Positions 1-9,480 of a stretch of 64,000 nucleotides of DNA are shown here, piece by piece (the stretch's first letter is position 1; every line of letters starts with the position of its first letter). Under the pieces are notes generated by a model. That model did no database searches and had not been told where the DNA came from. It saw nothing but the letters and a program-made list of their open reading frames with translations. Origin of the DNA: Oscillatoria sp. FACHB-1406 (GTDB lineage Bacteria; Cyanobacteriota; Cyanobacteriia; Cyanobacteriales; Spirulinaceae); the NCBI RefSeq assembly GCF_014698145.1, contig NZ_JACJSM010000003.1, positions 186,001 to 250,000 on the forward strand, read 5' to 3'. The translations under genes and the position numbers were made by a program.

Positions 1-219
1 CAAAAGGTGGCAGAGAATCCGGTGCCGTTGCAGCGAGGGGAGTTAATTTTAAGAATGTTGGAACGGTATTGTGGGGTGGAAGCGATCGCGCAGTTACCCG
101 ATGATGTTATCGCACAATTGGTCGGCGTGCTACCAGAAACCATCGTCATGGCGAGGAAAGTTTTAGTTTCGCCTCCAGAAATGTCCGTCCAACCTCCTCA
201 AATCGTTACCGCCGGTTAG
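1..219 (+). CDS. C-terminal end of an unidentified protein (5' truncated by window)
   Basis: The reading frame is open from the first base and stops with TAG at 217-219, so only the last 72 residues are visible and the start lies outside the window. The visible part has a predicted helical stretch with many hydrophobic residues (ERYCGVEAIAQLPDDVIAQL), followed by a proline-rich tail. I recognise no catalytic motif, signal or membrane segment. A GTG at position 7 could be read as a start, but the two preceding codons are also open and no ribosome binding site can be seen, so I treat it as a partial gene. The function is unknown. Confidence 0.5.
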   Translation, partial: QKVAENPVPLQRGELILRMLERYCGVEAIAQLPDDVIAQLVGVLPETIVMARKVLVSPPEMSVQPPQIVTAG

Positions 220-249
220 AGTGAAGTCAAGTACAAATGACCTGAATTT

Positions 250-687
250 TTAAGGGTACGGCAAACGCGGGCGCACCCCGTAGTGACGATAGTACCAATA
301 ATCCTTCAGAATTTGAGCGTGGTCGAAACAGAGATTCGACGGTTGATTCCAACTCTCAAAGATGCCAATATTTTTCGCATCGTCCGCCGCTGCTGGTTCC
401 CCCGTTGCTGCCGCTAAAAAGACAACGCTGAGTGTATGCTGGCGAGGGTCGCGCTTCGGGTCGGAATAGACGTAAAATTGTTCGAGCAGTTCGACTTTTA
501 AACACACTTCTTCCTCGGCTTCCCGCTGCGCTGCAACTTCGACGGGTTCGCCATAATCGACAAATCCTCCCGGAATTGCCCAACCGTAGGGCGGATTTTT
601 GCGTTCGATTAAGACAATGGGACGGTGAGGGCGATCGATAAGTTCGATGATAATATCAACAGTCGGGGTGGGATTGCGATAAGTCAT
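250..687 (-). CDS. NUDIX hydrolase
   Basis: This 145-residue protein carries a Nudix box at about residues 41-63: G-x5-E, then x7 and REAEEEVCL, which fits GX5EX7REUXEEXGU except that Cys replaces the usual last Gly. Family members hydrolyse nucleoside diphosphates linked to another moiety, such as ADP-ribose, NADH or oxidised nucleotides. The substrate cannot be read from the sequence. The frame stays open upstream to 744, but I chose the ATG at 687-685 because [11 protein letters not shown] matches the usual beginning of the fold. The gene is divergent from gpsA with only 18 bp between the two starts, so each promoter must lie inside the other gene or be shared. Confidence in the family is high, in the substrate low. 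Confidence 0.88.
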   Translation of the reverse strand: MTYRNPTPTVDIIIELIDRPHRPIVLIERKNPPYGWAIPGGFVDYGEPVEVAAQREAEEEVCLKVELLEQFYVYSDPKRDPRQHTLSVVFLAAATGEPAAADDAKNIGIFESWNQPSNLCFDHAQILKDYWYYRHYGVRPRLPYP

Positions 688-705
688 CCTGAAACAGGAA
701 ATGAT

Positions 706-1656
706 ATGAATGATGAGTTGGATCGTAGCACTTTGAAGCCTCAACCGCAGATCGTCGCGATTTTGGGGTCGGGGGTTTGGGGAACGGCGTTAGGGACACT
801 AGCGGCGCGCAATCGGCATGAAGTTCGCTTTCACTCTCGCCGCAGCGAAGGCTCTTGGGAAGATGCGCTCGCCTCTGCTAATCTAGCAGTATCGGCAGTT
901 TCCATGTCCGGCGTTCGCCCCACCATCGAACAGCTACAGCGCCTCGTCCTGCCGCCGGATTTGATTATTGTCAGCGCCACGAAAGGATTAGATGCCCTGT
1001 CGCTGCAAACGCCCTCTCGAATTTGGCAGGCAGCTTTTCCCCAACATCCCATTGTCGTGCTTTCGGGGCCGAATTTATCGAAAGAAATCGATCGCGGTTT
1101 GCCCGCAGCAACGGCAGTCGCAAGCGAGGATTTAGAAGCTGCAAAAAGGGTTCAAACCATTTTCGCATCGGAAAGTTTTCGCGTCTATGTGAATGCTGAC
1201 CCTATCGGCACGGAATTGGGAGGAACCCTGAAAAATATTATGGCGATCGCGGCCGGGGTGTGCGATGGTTTAAACTTAGGAACCAATGCCAAAGCCGCGC
1301 TTCTCACCCGCGCCCTACCCGAAATCATCCGCGTCAGCGCTCATTTTGGCGCAACGCCTAGTACCTTTTACGGATTATCCGGCATCGGCGACCTGCTCGC
1401 AACCTGTAACAGTCCCCTCTCGCGCAACTATCAAGTTGGCTATCAACTCGCGCAGGGTAAAACATTAGCAGAAATCCTAGAGTGCCTGGAAGGAACCGCA
1501 GAAGGGATTAATACCACCGAAGTGTTAGTGCGATTGGCAAAAGCAGAAAAGATTGAAGTACCCATTGCAGAACAAGTTCGCCGCTTGTTAGAAGGCGAAA
1601 TTACGCCCCAACAAGCCGTTCACTCATTAATGGAACGAGAATTAAAGGCAGAGTAG
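706..1656 (+). CDS. gpsA: Glycerol-3-phosphate dehydrogenase [NAD(P)+]
   Basis: The enzyme reduces dihydroxyacetone phosphate to sn-glycerol-3-phosphate in the cytosol, supplying the backbone for membrane lipids. The 316-residue protein has the N-terminal dinucleotide-binding motif [10 protein letters not shown] (about residues 22-31), the SGPNLSKEI segment and the catalytic-lysine region [14 protein letters not shown]. The C-terminal segment [12 protein letters not shown] with SRNYQVG is also present, so the family's landmarks are complete and the length is normal. The frame is open from 625, but I chose the ATG at 706 because an AGGAA ribosome binding site lies at 696-700 and the protein then starts about 20 residues before the Rossmann fold. 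It is divergent from the NUDIX gene. Confidence 0.96.
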   Translation: MNDELDRSTLKPQPQIVAILGSGVWGTALGTLAARNRHEVRFHSRRSEGSWEDALASANLAVSAVSMSGVRPTIEQLQRLVLPPDLIIVSATKGLDALSLQTPSRIWQAAFPQHPIVVLSGPNLSKEIDRGLPAATAVASEDLEAAKRVQTIFASESFRVYVNADPIGTELGGTLKNIMAIAAGVCDGLNLGTNAKAALLTRALPEIIRVSAHFGATPSTFYGLSGIGDLLATCNSPLSRNYQVGYQLAQGKTLAEILECLEGTAEGINTTEVLVRLAKAEKIEVPIAEQVRRLLEGEITPQQAVHSLMERELKAE

Positions 1657-1668
1657 GGAGAAAATTTT

Positions 1669-1742
1669 ATAGCGTTTTTCGTTTACGTGAGGTACAGTTC
1701 CAAAAATCAAATCGGTAGGCTGGTGGGCGCTGCCCACCCTAC
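1669..1742. repeat. Dispersed intergenic repeat, copy 1 of 3
   Basis: The segment starts with TATAGCG and ends in the palindrome GGTGGGCGCTGCCCACC (1722-1738) followed by CTAC. Related segments occur at about 16600-16672 and 22226-22302, in the same order: TATAGCG, a divergent middle, a CCAAAATC or similar stretch, then the GC-rich palindrome. This copy is the most diverged in its middle part. It lies just after gpsA and could fold into a strong hairpin, but no T-tract follows. Function unknown. Confidence 0.6.
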
Positions 1743-1788
1743 CCAATATGCTAACTTAACTCAATTCTCCGTATTGTTCGGCAAGCTC

Positions 1789-1906
1789 AAAGTAGTGCCG
1801 TGACACACCTTAAATGAGGCTTTAGAAAAACTCTTGAAACCCGATCGAGTAAGCAATAGAACGAGAAACCTATCGCACAGTTTTAGCTGTGTCACGGCAC
1901 TACTTT
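1789..1906. mobile_element. MITE-like element with 19-bp terminal inverted repeats
   Basis: A perfect inverted repeat, AAAGTAGTGCCGTGACACA-type arms at 1789-1807 and 1888-1906, brackets about 80 bp that code for nothing. The whole element is 118 bp. Long perfect ends around a short non-coding core are the signature of a miniature inverted-repeat transposable element mobilised in trans by a transposase encoded elsewhere. No target-site duplication is obvious. The arms alone could also form a long hairpin in RNA. Confidence 0.55.
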
Positions 1907-1957
1907 TTCCTTGCTATTTGGGGGAATAATGTAGCGCTATCTCTTGTTAAAATTTCT

Positions 1958-2043
1958 CTCACTCCCTCTCCCCGTCCCCCCATCTCCCCGTCCCCCCATC
2001 TCCCCGTCCCCCCGTCTCCCCGTCCCCCAGTCCCCCCGTCAGC
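1958..2043. repeat. Low-complexity CCCCGTCC/CCCCATCT tandem tract
   Basis: The tract is a run of short C-rich units (CTCCCCGTCCCCC and variants) repeated about eight times just upstream of the DNA methyltransferase. Similar tracts appear at 18249-18290 and, in the opposite sense, at 20905-20956. It is a simple-sequence repeat likely to vary in length by slippage. Apart from the MITE-like element and this tract, I see nothing gene-like between 1657 and 2073. Confidence 0.75.
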
Positions 2044-2073
2044 CTTAACTTAGGTCATTCAACCGGATTTTAT

Positions 2074-3501
2074 ATGATGGGCTTGTCTGCGTTTTTCGAT
2101 CTCAAACCTGAATCCGAAAATAAAGCTTTAATAGAAATTGATAAGCTAGACAAAGAGTTAAACCAGCACTTTCAAGATCGTTTTTTTATTCACCCCTCTT
2201 TGACTCGGCTTTTAGTTAGCTTTCAGGCGAATAAAAGTAGACCTCTTTATAGATGGTATAAATATAAAGAAGCTTTTTCAGCCGCTCTTGTCGAGTTTCT
2301 GTTTAACGACTATCAGTTAAAGCGGGGCAAAATTTTAGACCCTTTTGCAGGAAGTGGTACTGCTTTATTTGCTGCTAGCAATCTTGGCATTAATGCTGAT
2401 GGGATTGAACTTTTACCGATCGGTCAAGAAATTATTAAAACCAGAAAGCTTTTAGAACTTGAATTCAACCAAAATGACTTCGAGCGGCTGACGAAATGGA
2501 TTGAGTTAAAGCCTTGGAAAATAGCAGAAAAAAAGATAGATTTGCCAGAATTTAAAATTACCAAAGGCGCGTATTCTCCAGCAACCCAATACGCAATTGA
2601 GCGATATCTCAGCGTTTGCGAAGGGGAAAAAGAAAGCGTTAGCTCGGTTTTACGTTTTGCCTTACTTTGTATCTTAGAATCCATTAGCTACACTCGCAAA
2701 GACGGACAATATCTTCGTTGGGATTATCGGGCTAGTCGCAAAAAGACTTCTTTTAATAAAGGCGAGATTGCTGATTTCGACCGCGCGATCGCGAATAAGC
2801 TTGGTGAAATTATCCAAGATTTAAACGCTTCTACCAATAGCCTCGAAATTCCAGTCAATCTTAACAAACGAGGAGGGATTGAACTATATCAAGATTCTTG
2901 TCTTCAAGTTATGTCCTCTTTCCCCGACGCAATTTACGAGGGAATTATGACTTCTCCTCCTTACTGCAATCGCTACGATTATACTCGCACTTATGCTTTA
3001 GAACTCGCTTTATTAGGTGTTTCTGAAAAGTCTTTAGCGAGCTTACGTCAGGAGATGTTAAGCTGTACGGTAGAAAATCGCTCAAAAGATTTATTAGCAA
3101 TTAATTCTAGTTGGAAATTAGCGATAGATGCGGCGGACTCTCAACCCTTACTGCAATCAATTTTGTGTTTCTTAGAAAATCAAAAGTTAGAGGGCGCATT
3201 AAATAATAATGGTATTCCCCGGATGATACGAGGCTATTTTTATGAAATGGCTTGCGTTATACAAGAATGCCACCGAGTTCTTAAACCTGGAGCTTTTTTG
3301 TTTATGGTGAATGATAATGTCCGCTACGCAGGAGTTAGTATTTCTGTCGATACCATCCTATCATCGATCGCAGAAAAATTAGGGTTTATCGTGGATAAGA
3401 TTTTAGTGCTTCCAGGCAATAAGGGGAACAGCAGCCAACAAATGGGCAATCATGGCAGAGTTCCCTTGAGAAAATGCGTTTATGTTTGGAAGAAAGAATA
3501 A
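2074..3501 (+). CDS. Site-specific DNA methyltransferase (amino-methyltransferase, N4-cytosine or N6-adenine type)
   Basis: The 475-residue protein has the AdoMet-binding motif DPFAGSGT (about residues 88-95) and the catalytic TSPPY motif (about residues 293-297), both typical of enzymes that methylate exocyclic amino groups of DNA. Motif I comes before the catalytic motif with about 200 residues between, which probably hold target recognition. The modified base cannot be told from the motif alone. No restriction endonuclease lies next to it: upstream is repeat sequence and downstream, 10 bp away and convergent, is a SNF2-type helicase. It may therefore be a solitary, regulatory or protective methylase. 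The start is uncertain, since two ATGs are adjacent (2074 and 2077) and no clear ribosome binding site precedes them. Confidence 0.85.
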   Translation: MMGLSAFFDLKPESENKALIEIDKLDKELNQHFQDRFFIHPSLTRLLVSFQANKSRPLYRWYKYKEAFSAALVEFLFNDYQLKRGKILDPFAGSGTALFAASNLGINADGIELLPIGQEIIKTRKLLELEFNQNDFERLTKWIELKPWKIAEKKIDLPEFKITKGAYSPATQYAIERYLSVCEGEKESVSSVLRFALLCILESISYTRKDGQYLRWDYRASRKKTSFNKGEIADFDRAIANKLGEIIQDLNASTNSLEIPVNLNKRGGIELYQDSCLQVMSSFPDAIYEGIMTSPPYCNRYDYTRTYALELALLGVSEKSLASLRQEMLSCTVENRSKDLLAINSSWKLAIDAADSQPLLQSILCFLENQKLEGALNNNGIPRMIRGYFYEMACVIQECHRVLKPGAFLFMVNDNVRYAGVSISVDTILSSIAEKLGFIVDKILVLPGNKGNSSQQMGNHGRVPLRKCVYVWKKE

Positions 3502-3511
3502 ATCGATCGGT

Positions 3512-6500
3512 TTATTCTTCATCTAAAATTGCACTGCGATCCAACAATAGCAAGTTTCTCAACTGTTCTGTATCTAATTTTGTTAGCCATTGTTCCCCCG
3601 CATCAACCGTTTGCTCTGCCAATTGTTTTTTACTATTAATAATCTCTTCAATGCGTTCTTCCAAAGTTCCCGTACAGACGAATTTATGCACCTGGACATT
3701 GCGCTGCTGTCCGATGCGGAAGGCGCGATCGGTGGCTTGATTTTCGACAGCGGGATTCCACCAGCGATCGACATGAAAAACATGGTTGGCACGGGTTAAA
3801 TTTAACCCGGTTCCGCCCGCTTTTAAAGATAGAATTAAGATGCGAGGGCCTTCGGGATCGTGTTGGAAGCGATCGACCATTTCTTGACGGCGATCGCGCG
3901 ACGTGGAACCATACAAAAATAAGACCTCCGTTTTTAATTGCCGTTCTAAGTAAGGTTGCAGCAGCTTGCCCCATTCAGCAAATTGAGTGAAAATGAGGGC
4001 GCGATCTTGTAAAGAACCGCGCAGTCCTTCGCCTTCCGCTAGCACCTCTTCCAACATTTCCTGCAAGCGCAACAATTTACCCGATCGCGCCCCCCGTTCC
4101 AAGCGCGGTTCTTTGAGATAATGAGCGGGATGATTGCACAATTGTTTGAGTTTCAACAACAACGTTAAAATTAAACCGTGACGCTCGATTCCCTCCGCTG
4201 CATCGATTTTTTGTAGCGATTCTTCGGTTAATTGTTGATAAAGCGTTGCCTGTTCTACCGATAAACCGCAATAAACGCTCATTTCTTGCTTTTCCGGCAA
4301 ATCGCGCACGATCTCTTTATCGGTTTTTAAGCGCCGGAGAATGAAAGGGCGAACGAGCGATCGCAACTGATACAATGAATCGCGATCGCCGTATTTTTCG
4401 ATCGGAATTGCAAAGCGACGTTGAAAAAACTGCTGTCCGCCCAAAAATCCCGGATTTAAAAACTCTAAAATCGACCACAATTCAGAAAGGCGATTTTCAA
4501 CTGGCGTTCCCGTTAAAGCAATCCGAAAACCTGCTTTTAAACTGCGTGCCGCTTGAGCTTGTTTTGCTTGAGGATTTTTGATATTTTGCGCCTCATCTAA
4601 TACCACGCCTTCCCAATCAATCGTCTCCAAGCTTTTAATATCTCGATACAGCAACGAATAACTGGTAATCACTAAATCTTTATTGCGGATATTTTTAGCG
4701 AATGTCGTTCCTTTATCGCGCTTATCGCCGTGATGAACGGAAGCGGTTAGCGTCGGCGAGAACTTTTTAATTTCTCGTTCCCAGTTGCCAATCACAGAAG
4801 TCGGACATACCACTAAGCAAGGTTTTTGTAAAGTATTTTTTTCTTTTAAATGTAATAAAAATGCTAAGAATTGTGGCGTTTTTCCGAGTCCCATATCGTC
4901 CGCCAAACAAGCACCAAAACTCCATTGTTCCAAAAATGCCAACCAACTGACACCGAACGATTGATAAGGACGCAATTCGCCGCGAAAATCCTCCGGCGTT
5001 TCAACAATTTGAATCGGTTTATTATCAATTAAATTATCGATCAGTTCTTTTAAAACGCCCGTTGCCGTGAAGCCCGTAACGGGTAATTTTGCCAGCGTTT
5101 TTGTCTCGCCGGTACTCAACCGCAGCGCATCTTCAACGAGTAGCGGTAGGGGTTCGGTATTTGGGGCGAGAACGGCTTGGGCGGCGCGCACGTCGGCGGG
5201 CTGCAAGGCTAACCATTCGCCGTCAACTTCAACCAAGGGCGATTGTTGGGCGAGGAGGCGATCGAAATCTTCCCGAGAAATAGAAGTATCGCCCACCGCG
5301 AGTTCGAGTTGATAGTTTAAAGGCGTTTTTAAGCCGAGACGCTCGCCTTTTTTTCGGGAAACTTTAGCTTTAATTTTGAGTCCTAAGCGCTTTTCGCCTC
5401 GCCCCGAAGCCAATCCCGGCGGCAGAATGATTCCGAAGCCATTATCTTGTAATTGCCAAGCACTAGAGCGGACAAACTCGTAAACTTCGATGGGATTTAA
5501 TAAGCATTGCGTCGGCTGTCGCTGCTCCAAACTCGCTAAAATGGGAGCGTACAATCGACCGGCTAAGCCCAATCCTTGGAGCAAAGATTCTTGGGGGTTG
5601 GCGATGACGCGATCGCAGTAACGCAATTCATCTACCGGATACTGCCAAATTGTTGCCGCATCGAGGGAAATATCCGGATCGCTCGCCGATTGCAAGCAAT
5701 AATTTAACTTCCAATCCAACTTGCCCCATCGAACCTCGCCTTCGCTGGGCGGTTGGAGTACAAAACAGGCTTGGAAGCGATCGCCGCCCAACTTTTTCGC
5801 CTCGGGCGTAACCACAAAATCTTCAATCGGGCGCGTCCAAGTTTCAATCGCCGCAAGGGCGCGGTGTAACTGTTCCGGTTCGGCAGCTAACTGTCCGGAA
5901 GACTTCGCCAGCGATTGCAACCATTGCTGCACGAAAGAGGGTTTCGTGACCTTCAAACTGCCCTCTAACCACGTTCGCACCTGCACGTTAACCATCGCCC
6001 CCAAAAAGCTCAATAGCAGCCCTTGCGGTTCGATTTCTCCATCGGCATGGGCGCGACAAACCGCAGGCATCAAACGGGACATTTGCGCCAACCGCGCGCG
6101 ATCGATCGCGCTATCGAGCAGCGGATACCACGCACTGCGCGCCCTTCCCTCTTCCTCTTGCGCCAATCCCGGTAAAAACTTGCACCTCGCCACCAAATCC
6201 AAACTCCAGCGATAAACCTGCGCCCAAAAGCGCAAAGAACCGCCCGGATAAGCGCGCTCGCCTTCCAACGAGCCTAACGGCACAGCCTGCAAAAATTGTG
6301 CGGCTTCCTGCGGCTCCAGCGCAATTCCCTCGACTTGCCACCTCTGCAATGGTAACTGACCCAATTCTGCAACGCGATCGCGACTTTCCGACAGCAGCGG
6401 CAAAAACGGCGCGTCCTCCTCTTCCCGATAGCTCGGTAAATATAGCGATCGCGTTTGCAAGCGTTCTTCGAGGTTAATCGGCAGTACCAACGGGCGTTCC

Positions 6501-6667
6501 GCGCAAAACGCCAGCAACTCCGATAACTTCATCGCAAAAGGATGCACCGGAATTTCTCCCGCCGTCGGTTGGACATCCCGAGCGGCGCGTCCGCGCCAAG
6601 TCTCGCACCAAATCCAGAAAGAACTGTGGGTTTCGTTGGATAGCCAACTACCGTGTAGAATTGCCAT
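3512..6667 (-). CDS. SNF2/SWI-family DEAD/DEAH-box helicase-like ATPase
   Basis: This is a 1051-residue protein of the large bacterial SNF2 class. The N-terminal half is the region usually found ahead of the motor in these proteins. The motor starts near residue 560, with Walker A as DDMGLGKT (about 585-595), motif II as DEAQ (about 690), TGTPVENRLSELWSI after it, and the C-terminal RecA-like lobe ending in the RAFRIGQQRNVQVHKF motif (about 980-995). Such proteins translocate on double-stranded DNA and remodel DNA-bound complexes. The exact bacterial role is not settled. I chose the ATG at 6667-6665, giving MAILHGSWL, because that N-terminus is conserved in the family. It converges on the DNA methyltransferase, 10 bp apart, so a functional pairing is possible but not shown. 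Confidence 0.92.
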   Translation of the reverse strand: MAILHGSWLSNETHSSFWIWCETWRGRAARDVQPTAGEIPVHPFAMKLSELLAFCAERPLVLPINLEERLQTRSLYLPSYREEEDAPFLPLLSESRDRVAELGQLPLQRWQVEGIALEPQEAAQFLQAVPLGSLEGERAYPGGSLRFWAQVYRWSLDLVARCKFLPGLAQEEEGRARSAWYPLLDSAIDRARLAQMSRLMPAVCRAHADGEIEPQGLLLSFLGAMVNVQVRTWLEGSLKVTKPSFVQQWLQSLAKSSGQLAAEPEQLHRALAAIETWTRPIEDFVVTPEAKKLGGDRFQACFVLQPPSEGEVRWGKLDWKLNYCLQSASDPDISLDAATIWQYPVDELRYCDRVIANPQESLLQGLGLAGRLYAPILASLEQRQPTQCLLNPIEVYEFVRSSAWQLQDNGFGIILPPGLASGRGEKRLGLKIKAKVSRKKGERLGLKTPLNYQLELAVGDTSISREDFDRLLAQQSPLVEVDGEWLALQPADVRAAQAVLAPNTEPLPLLVEDALRLSTGETKTLAKLPVTGFTATGVLKELIDNLIDNKPIQIVETPEDFRGELRPYQSFGVSWLAFLEQWSFGACLADDMGLGKTPQFLAFLLHLKEKNTLQKPCLVVCPTSVIGNWEREIKKFSPTLTASVHHGDKRDKGTTFAKNIRNKDLVITSYSLLYRDIKSLETIDWEGVVLDEAQNIKNPQAKQAQAARSLKAGFRIALTGTPVENRLSELWSILEFLNPGFLGGQQFFQRRFAIPIEKYGDRDSLYQLRSLVRPFILRRLKTDKEIVRDLPEKQEMSVYCGLSVEQATLYQQLTEESLQKIDAAEGIERHGLILTLLLKLKQLCNHPAHYLKEPRLERGARSGKLLRLQEMLEEVLAEGEGLRGSLQDRALIFTQFAEWGKLLQPYLERQLKTEVLFLYGSTSRDRRQEMVDRFQHDPEGPRILILSLKAGGTGLNLTRANHVFHVDRWWNPAVENQATDRAFRIGQQRNVQVHKFVCTGTLEERIEEIINSKKQLAEQTVDAGEQWLTKLDTEQLRNLLLLDRSAILDEE

Positions 6668-7057
6668 GACGCTATGGAACAACGATCGGTAAACAGTAAT
6701 CAGTCAACAGCGATCGGCGAACAGCAAACGGTTTGTTAAACATCTGCTGCCGGGATGCGTGCATTGTTTGAGGGATGCCCCTACCCTACCCGTAGGTTGG
6801 CTTCATTACCTCCCGCTTCCAGCATACCGAAAGGAAGGACGGTACGGACAAACATTCCGCAGTCTGCATTTTACCAAGAGGGAGAGGGAGGCAGATGGAT
6901 CTCGCGATCGCCACAATTGCAGCCTCCTAATTTTTAATTTTTAATTTTTAATTTTTAATTTCCAAGCCAACACCCGATCCTCGCAGCGCCAGTCTAGAAG
7001 TGCTACGATTTTCCAAGAGAAGAAGATAGATTGAAAATAGAAAGGAAAAGCACGCAG
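6668..7057. other. Divergent intergenic region between the SNF2 gene and pnp
   Basis: This 390-bp region should hold the promoters of both flanking genes. No reading frame in it looks coding. At 6926-6961 it contains about five tandem units of TTTTTAA, a common cyanobacterial intergenic filler that also occurs near 22337-22360. A weak TACGAT near 7003-7008 could be a -10 element for pnp, but no convincing -35 partner is seen. Confidence 0.5.
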
Positions 7058-9208
7058 ATGCTAGAGATTGCTAAGTCGATATCCTTTGTAGAAGGACGGG
7101 ATATTCGACTCGAAACAGGTTTACTCGCGCCCCAGGCGGGCGGTTCGGTTTTAATCCAATCCGGAGATACGGCAGTTTTGGTAACGGCGACTCGCTCTCC
7201 CGGTCGCGAAGGCATGGATTTTTTGCCGCTGTTGGTAGATTACGAAGAAAGACTCTACGCAGCCGGTCGCATTCCGGGAGGATTTTTACGACGCGAAGGT
7301 CGTCCGCCCGAAAAAGTGACGCTCACCAGCCGTTTAATCGACCGCCCGCTGCGTCCTTTGTTCCCGCAGTGGCTTAGAGACGACATTCAAGTCATCGCGA
7401 CAACCCTGTCGATGGACGAGCAAGTGCCTCCAGATGTCTTAGCCGTAACGGGAGCTTCCGTGGCCGTGTTGCTGGCGCAAATTCCCTTCCAGGGGCCGAT
7501 GGCAGCCGTGCGGGTGGGTTTAGTCGGAGATGACTTTATCATTAACCCCACCTACAAGGAAATCGAAGAAGGCGATTTGGATTTAGTCGTGGCGGGCAGT
7601 CCCGATGGCGTGGTGATGGTAGAAGCAGGAGCCAACCAACTGCCAGAACAGGATGTTATCGAAGCGATTGAGTTTGGCTACGAAGCCGTACAAACGCTGA
7701 TTGCCGCCCAACAGGAGTTGATGGAAGAGTTGGGGATTACTTTGGTGGTGGAAGAACCGCCCGTCGTCGATAATACCCTCGAGAATTTTATCGGCGATCG
7801 CGCCGTCGATAAAATTAAAGCCGTTCTTTCGCAATTTACCCTTGACAAAAAGGGCCGCGATACCCTTCTCGATGAGATTCGCGATACCGAAATTATCGCG
7901 GCCATCGCCGAACTGCCCGAAGACGACCCCTTGCGCGTCGCCGCTGAAGGTCAAGCGGTTCCCAATACTTTCAAAAAACTGACCAAAAAGTTAATGCGCC
8001 GCCAGATTATTGAAGACGGCGTGCGCGTGGACGGGCGCAAACTCGATGAAGTGCGTCCGGTTTCCGCCCAAGTCGGAATTCTGCCGCCGCGCGTTCACGG
8101 TTGCGGGTTGTTCCAGCGCGGACTGACGCAAGTTCTATCGATTGCGACCCTCGGGACTCCTGGCGACGCACAAGAGTTGGACGATTTGCATCCCGAAGGC
8201 GAGAAGCGCTATCTGCATCATTATAATTTTCCGCCCTTCTCCGTCGGCGAAACCAAACCGATGCGTTCCCCCGGTCGTCGGGAAATCGGTCATGGCGCGC
8301 TAGCAGAACGCGCGTTGGTTCCCGTCCTTCCGCCGAAAGAAGAGTTTCCCTACGTCCTGCGCGTCGTCTCTGAAGTGCTGTCTTCCAACGGTTCCACCTC
8401 GATGGGTTCGGTGTGCGGTTCCACTTTGGCGCTGATGGATGCGGGCGTGCCGATTATTAAACCCGTCAGCGGTGCGGCGATGGGATTGATTAAGGATGGC
8501 GATGAAGTTCGCGTTCTGACTGATATTCAAGGGATTGAAGATTTTCTCGGGGATATGGACTTTAAGGTTGCAGGGACGGATACCGGGATTACCGCCTTGC
8601 AAATGGATATGAAGATTACGGGATTGTCGATGGAGGTTATAGAACGCGCCATTCAACAAGCACGACCCGCTCGCCTTCATATTTTAGAGAAAATGTTGAG
8701 CGCGATCGACAAACCGCGCGCTAATCTCTCGGCTTACGCGCCGCGCCTATTAACGATTAAGATCGATCCGGACTTAATTGGATTGGTTATTGGCCCTGGC
8801 GGGAAGACGATTAAGGGAATTACCGAACAAACCGGCGCGAAAGTCGATATCGAAGACGACGGTACGGTGATTATTTCTTCGACGGACGGCGAGAAAGCCA
8901 CGCAAGCGAAGAAGATTATCGAAGGAATGACGCGCAAGGTTTCCGAAGGCGATGTTTTCGTCGGTCAAGTCGTGCGTATCATTACGATTGGCGCGTTTGT
9001 AGAAATTCTGCCTGGAAAGGAAGGAATGATTCACATTTCGCAACTGGCTGAAGGGCGCGTCGGTAAGGTGGAAGATGAAGTCGCTGTCGGCGATGAAGTC
9101 GTGGTGAAAGTGCGCGAAATTGACTCGCGCGGACGGATTAATTTGACGCGCTTGGGGATTCATCCGGAACAAGCGGCGGCGGCTCGGGCTGCGGCGGCGC
9201 AGGGATAA
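7058..9208 (+). CDS. pnp: Polyribonucleotide nucleotidyltransferase (PNPase)
   Basis: PNPase degrades RNA 3'-5' by phosphorolysis and can also add heteropolymeric tails, which in cyanobacteria replaces poly(A) polymerase. The 716-residue protein has two RNase PH domains separated by an all-helical region. A KH domain follows ([14 protein letters not shown], about residues 575-590) and then an S1 domain ([20 protein letters not shown] onward) near the C-terminus. The length is that of cyanobacterial PNPases. The frame extends to a TTG at 7031, but the ATG at 7058 is chosen because AAAGGAAAAG precedes it at 7041-7050 and [16 protein letters not shown] is a typical beginning. A hairpin follows at 9220-9243. 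Confidence 0.97.
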   Translation: MLEIAKSISFVEGRDIRLETGLLAPQAGGSVLIQSGDTAVLVTATRSPGREGMDFLPLLVDYEERLYAAGRIPGGFLRREGRPPEKVTLTSRLIDRPLRPLFPQWLRDDIQVIATTLSMDEQVPPDVLAVTGASVAVLLAQIPFQGPMAAVRVGLVGDDFIINPTYKEIEEGDLDLVVAGSPDGVVMVEAGANQLPEQDVIEAIEFGYEAVQTLIAAQQELMEELGITLVVEEPPVVDNTLENFIGDRAVDKIKAVLSQFTLDKKGRDTLLDEIRDTEIIAAIAELPEDDPLRVAAEGQAVPNTFKKLTKKLMRRQIIEDGVRVDGRKLDEVRPVSAQVGILPPRVHGCGLFQRGLTQVLSIATLGTPGDAQELDDLHPEGEKRYLHHYNFPPFSVGETKPMRSPGRREIGHGALAERALVPVLPPKEEFPYVLRVVSEVLSSNGSTSMGSVCGSTLALMDAGVPIIKPVSGAAMGLIKDGDEVRVLTDIQGIEDFLGDMDFKVAGTDTGITALQMDMKITGLSMEVIERAIQQARPARLHILEKMLSAIDKPRANLSAYAPRLLTIKIDPDLIGLVIGPGGKTIKGITEQTGAKVDIEDDGTVIISSTDGEKATQAKKIIEGMTRKVSEGDVFVGQVVRIITIGAFVEILPGKEGMIHISQLAEGRVGKVEDEVAVGDEVVVKVREIDSRGRINLTRLGIHPEQAAAARAAAAQG

Positions 9209-9219
9209 TAGAGAGTGAG

Positions 9220-9243
9220 TAGCGAACGATTAAAAGTTCGCTA
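9220..9243 (+). terminator. Hairpin after pnp (possible terminator)
   Basis: TAGCGAAC at 9220-9227 pairs perfectly with GTTCGCTA at 9236-9243 across an 8-nt loop, 11 bp after the pnp stop. No run of T follows, so it may act as an RNA-stabilising hairpin rather than an intrinsic terminator. Confidence 0.4.
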
Positions 9244-9314
9244 TTCGCTGAATTATGTCTAAAGTCAAAAAACGCGATCGCGTCATACTTTTAAGCACGT
9301 CGTAACGCACCATT

Positions 9315-9420
9315 TAATACCAATATCTCATGGATTTTGAGCGATTCCCGAAGAGTGCATAACAATGTGGCTGCCCCTACGACGAAAAATTTAGTGCATT
9401 GTAACTGAGAATTGGTATAA
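9315..9420. mobile_element. MITE-like element, copy 1 (105 bp, TACCAAT ends)
   Basis: The ends are TAATACCAAT (9315-9324) and its near complement ATTGGTATAA (9411-9420). The interior contains a conserved stretch ending GGCTGCCCCTACGACG. The reverse complement of the whole segment matches 29160-29264 closely, 20 kb away, with the same ends and the same interior. Two near-identical short copies in opposite orientation, both intergenic and non-coding, fit a miniature inverted-repeat element. It lies between pnp and the 3' end of ftsY. Confidence 0.65.
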
Positions 9421-9480
9421 CGCAAAATTGAAGGGAGTTAATCGGAAGATTCAGGCTTCGCGAAAAAGAAGATTAAAACT

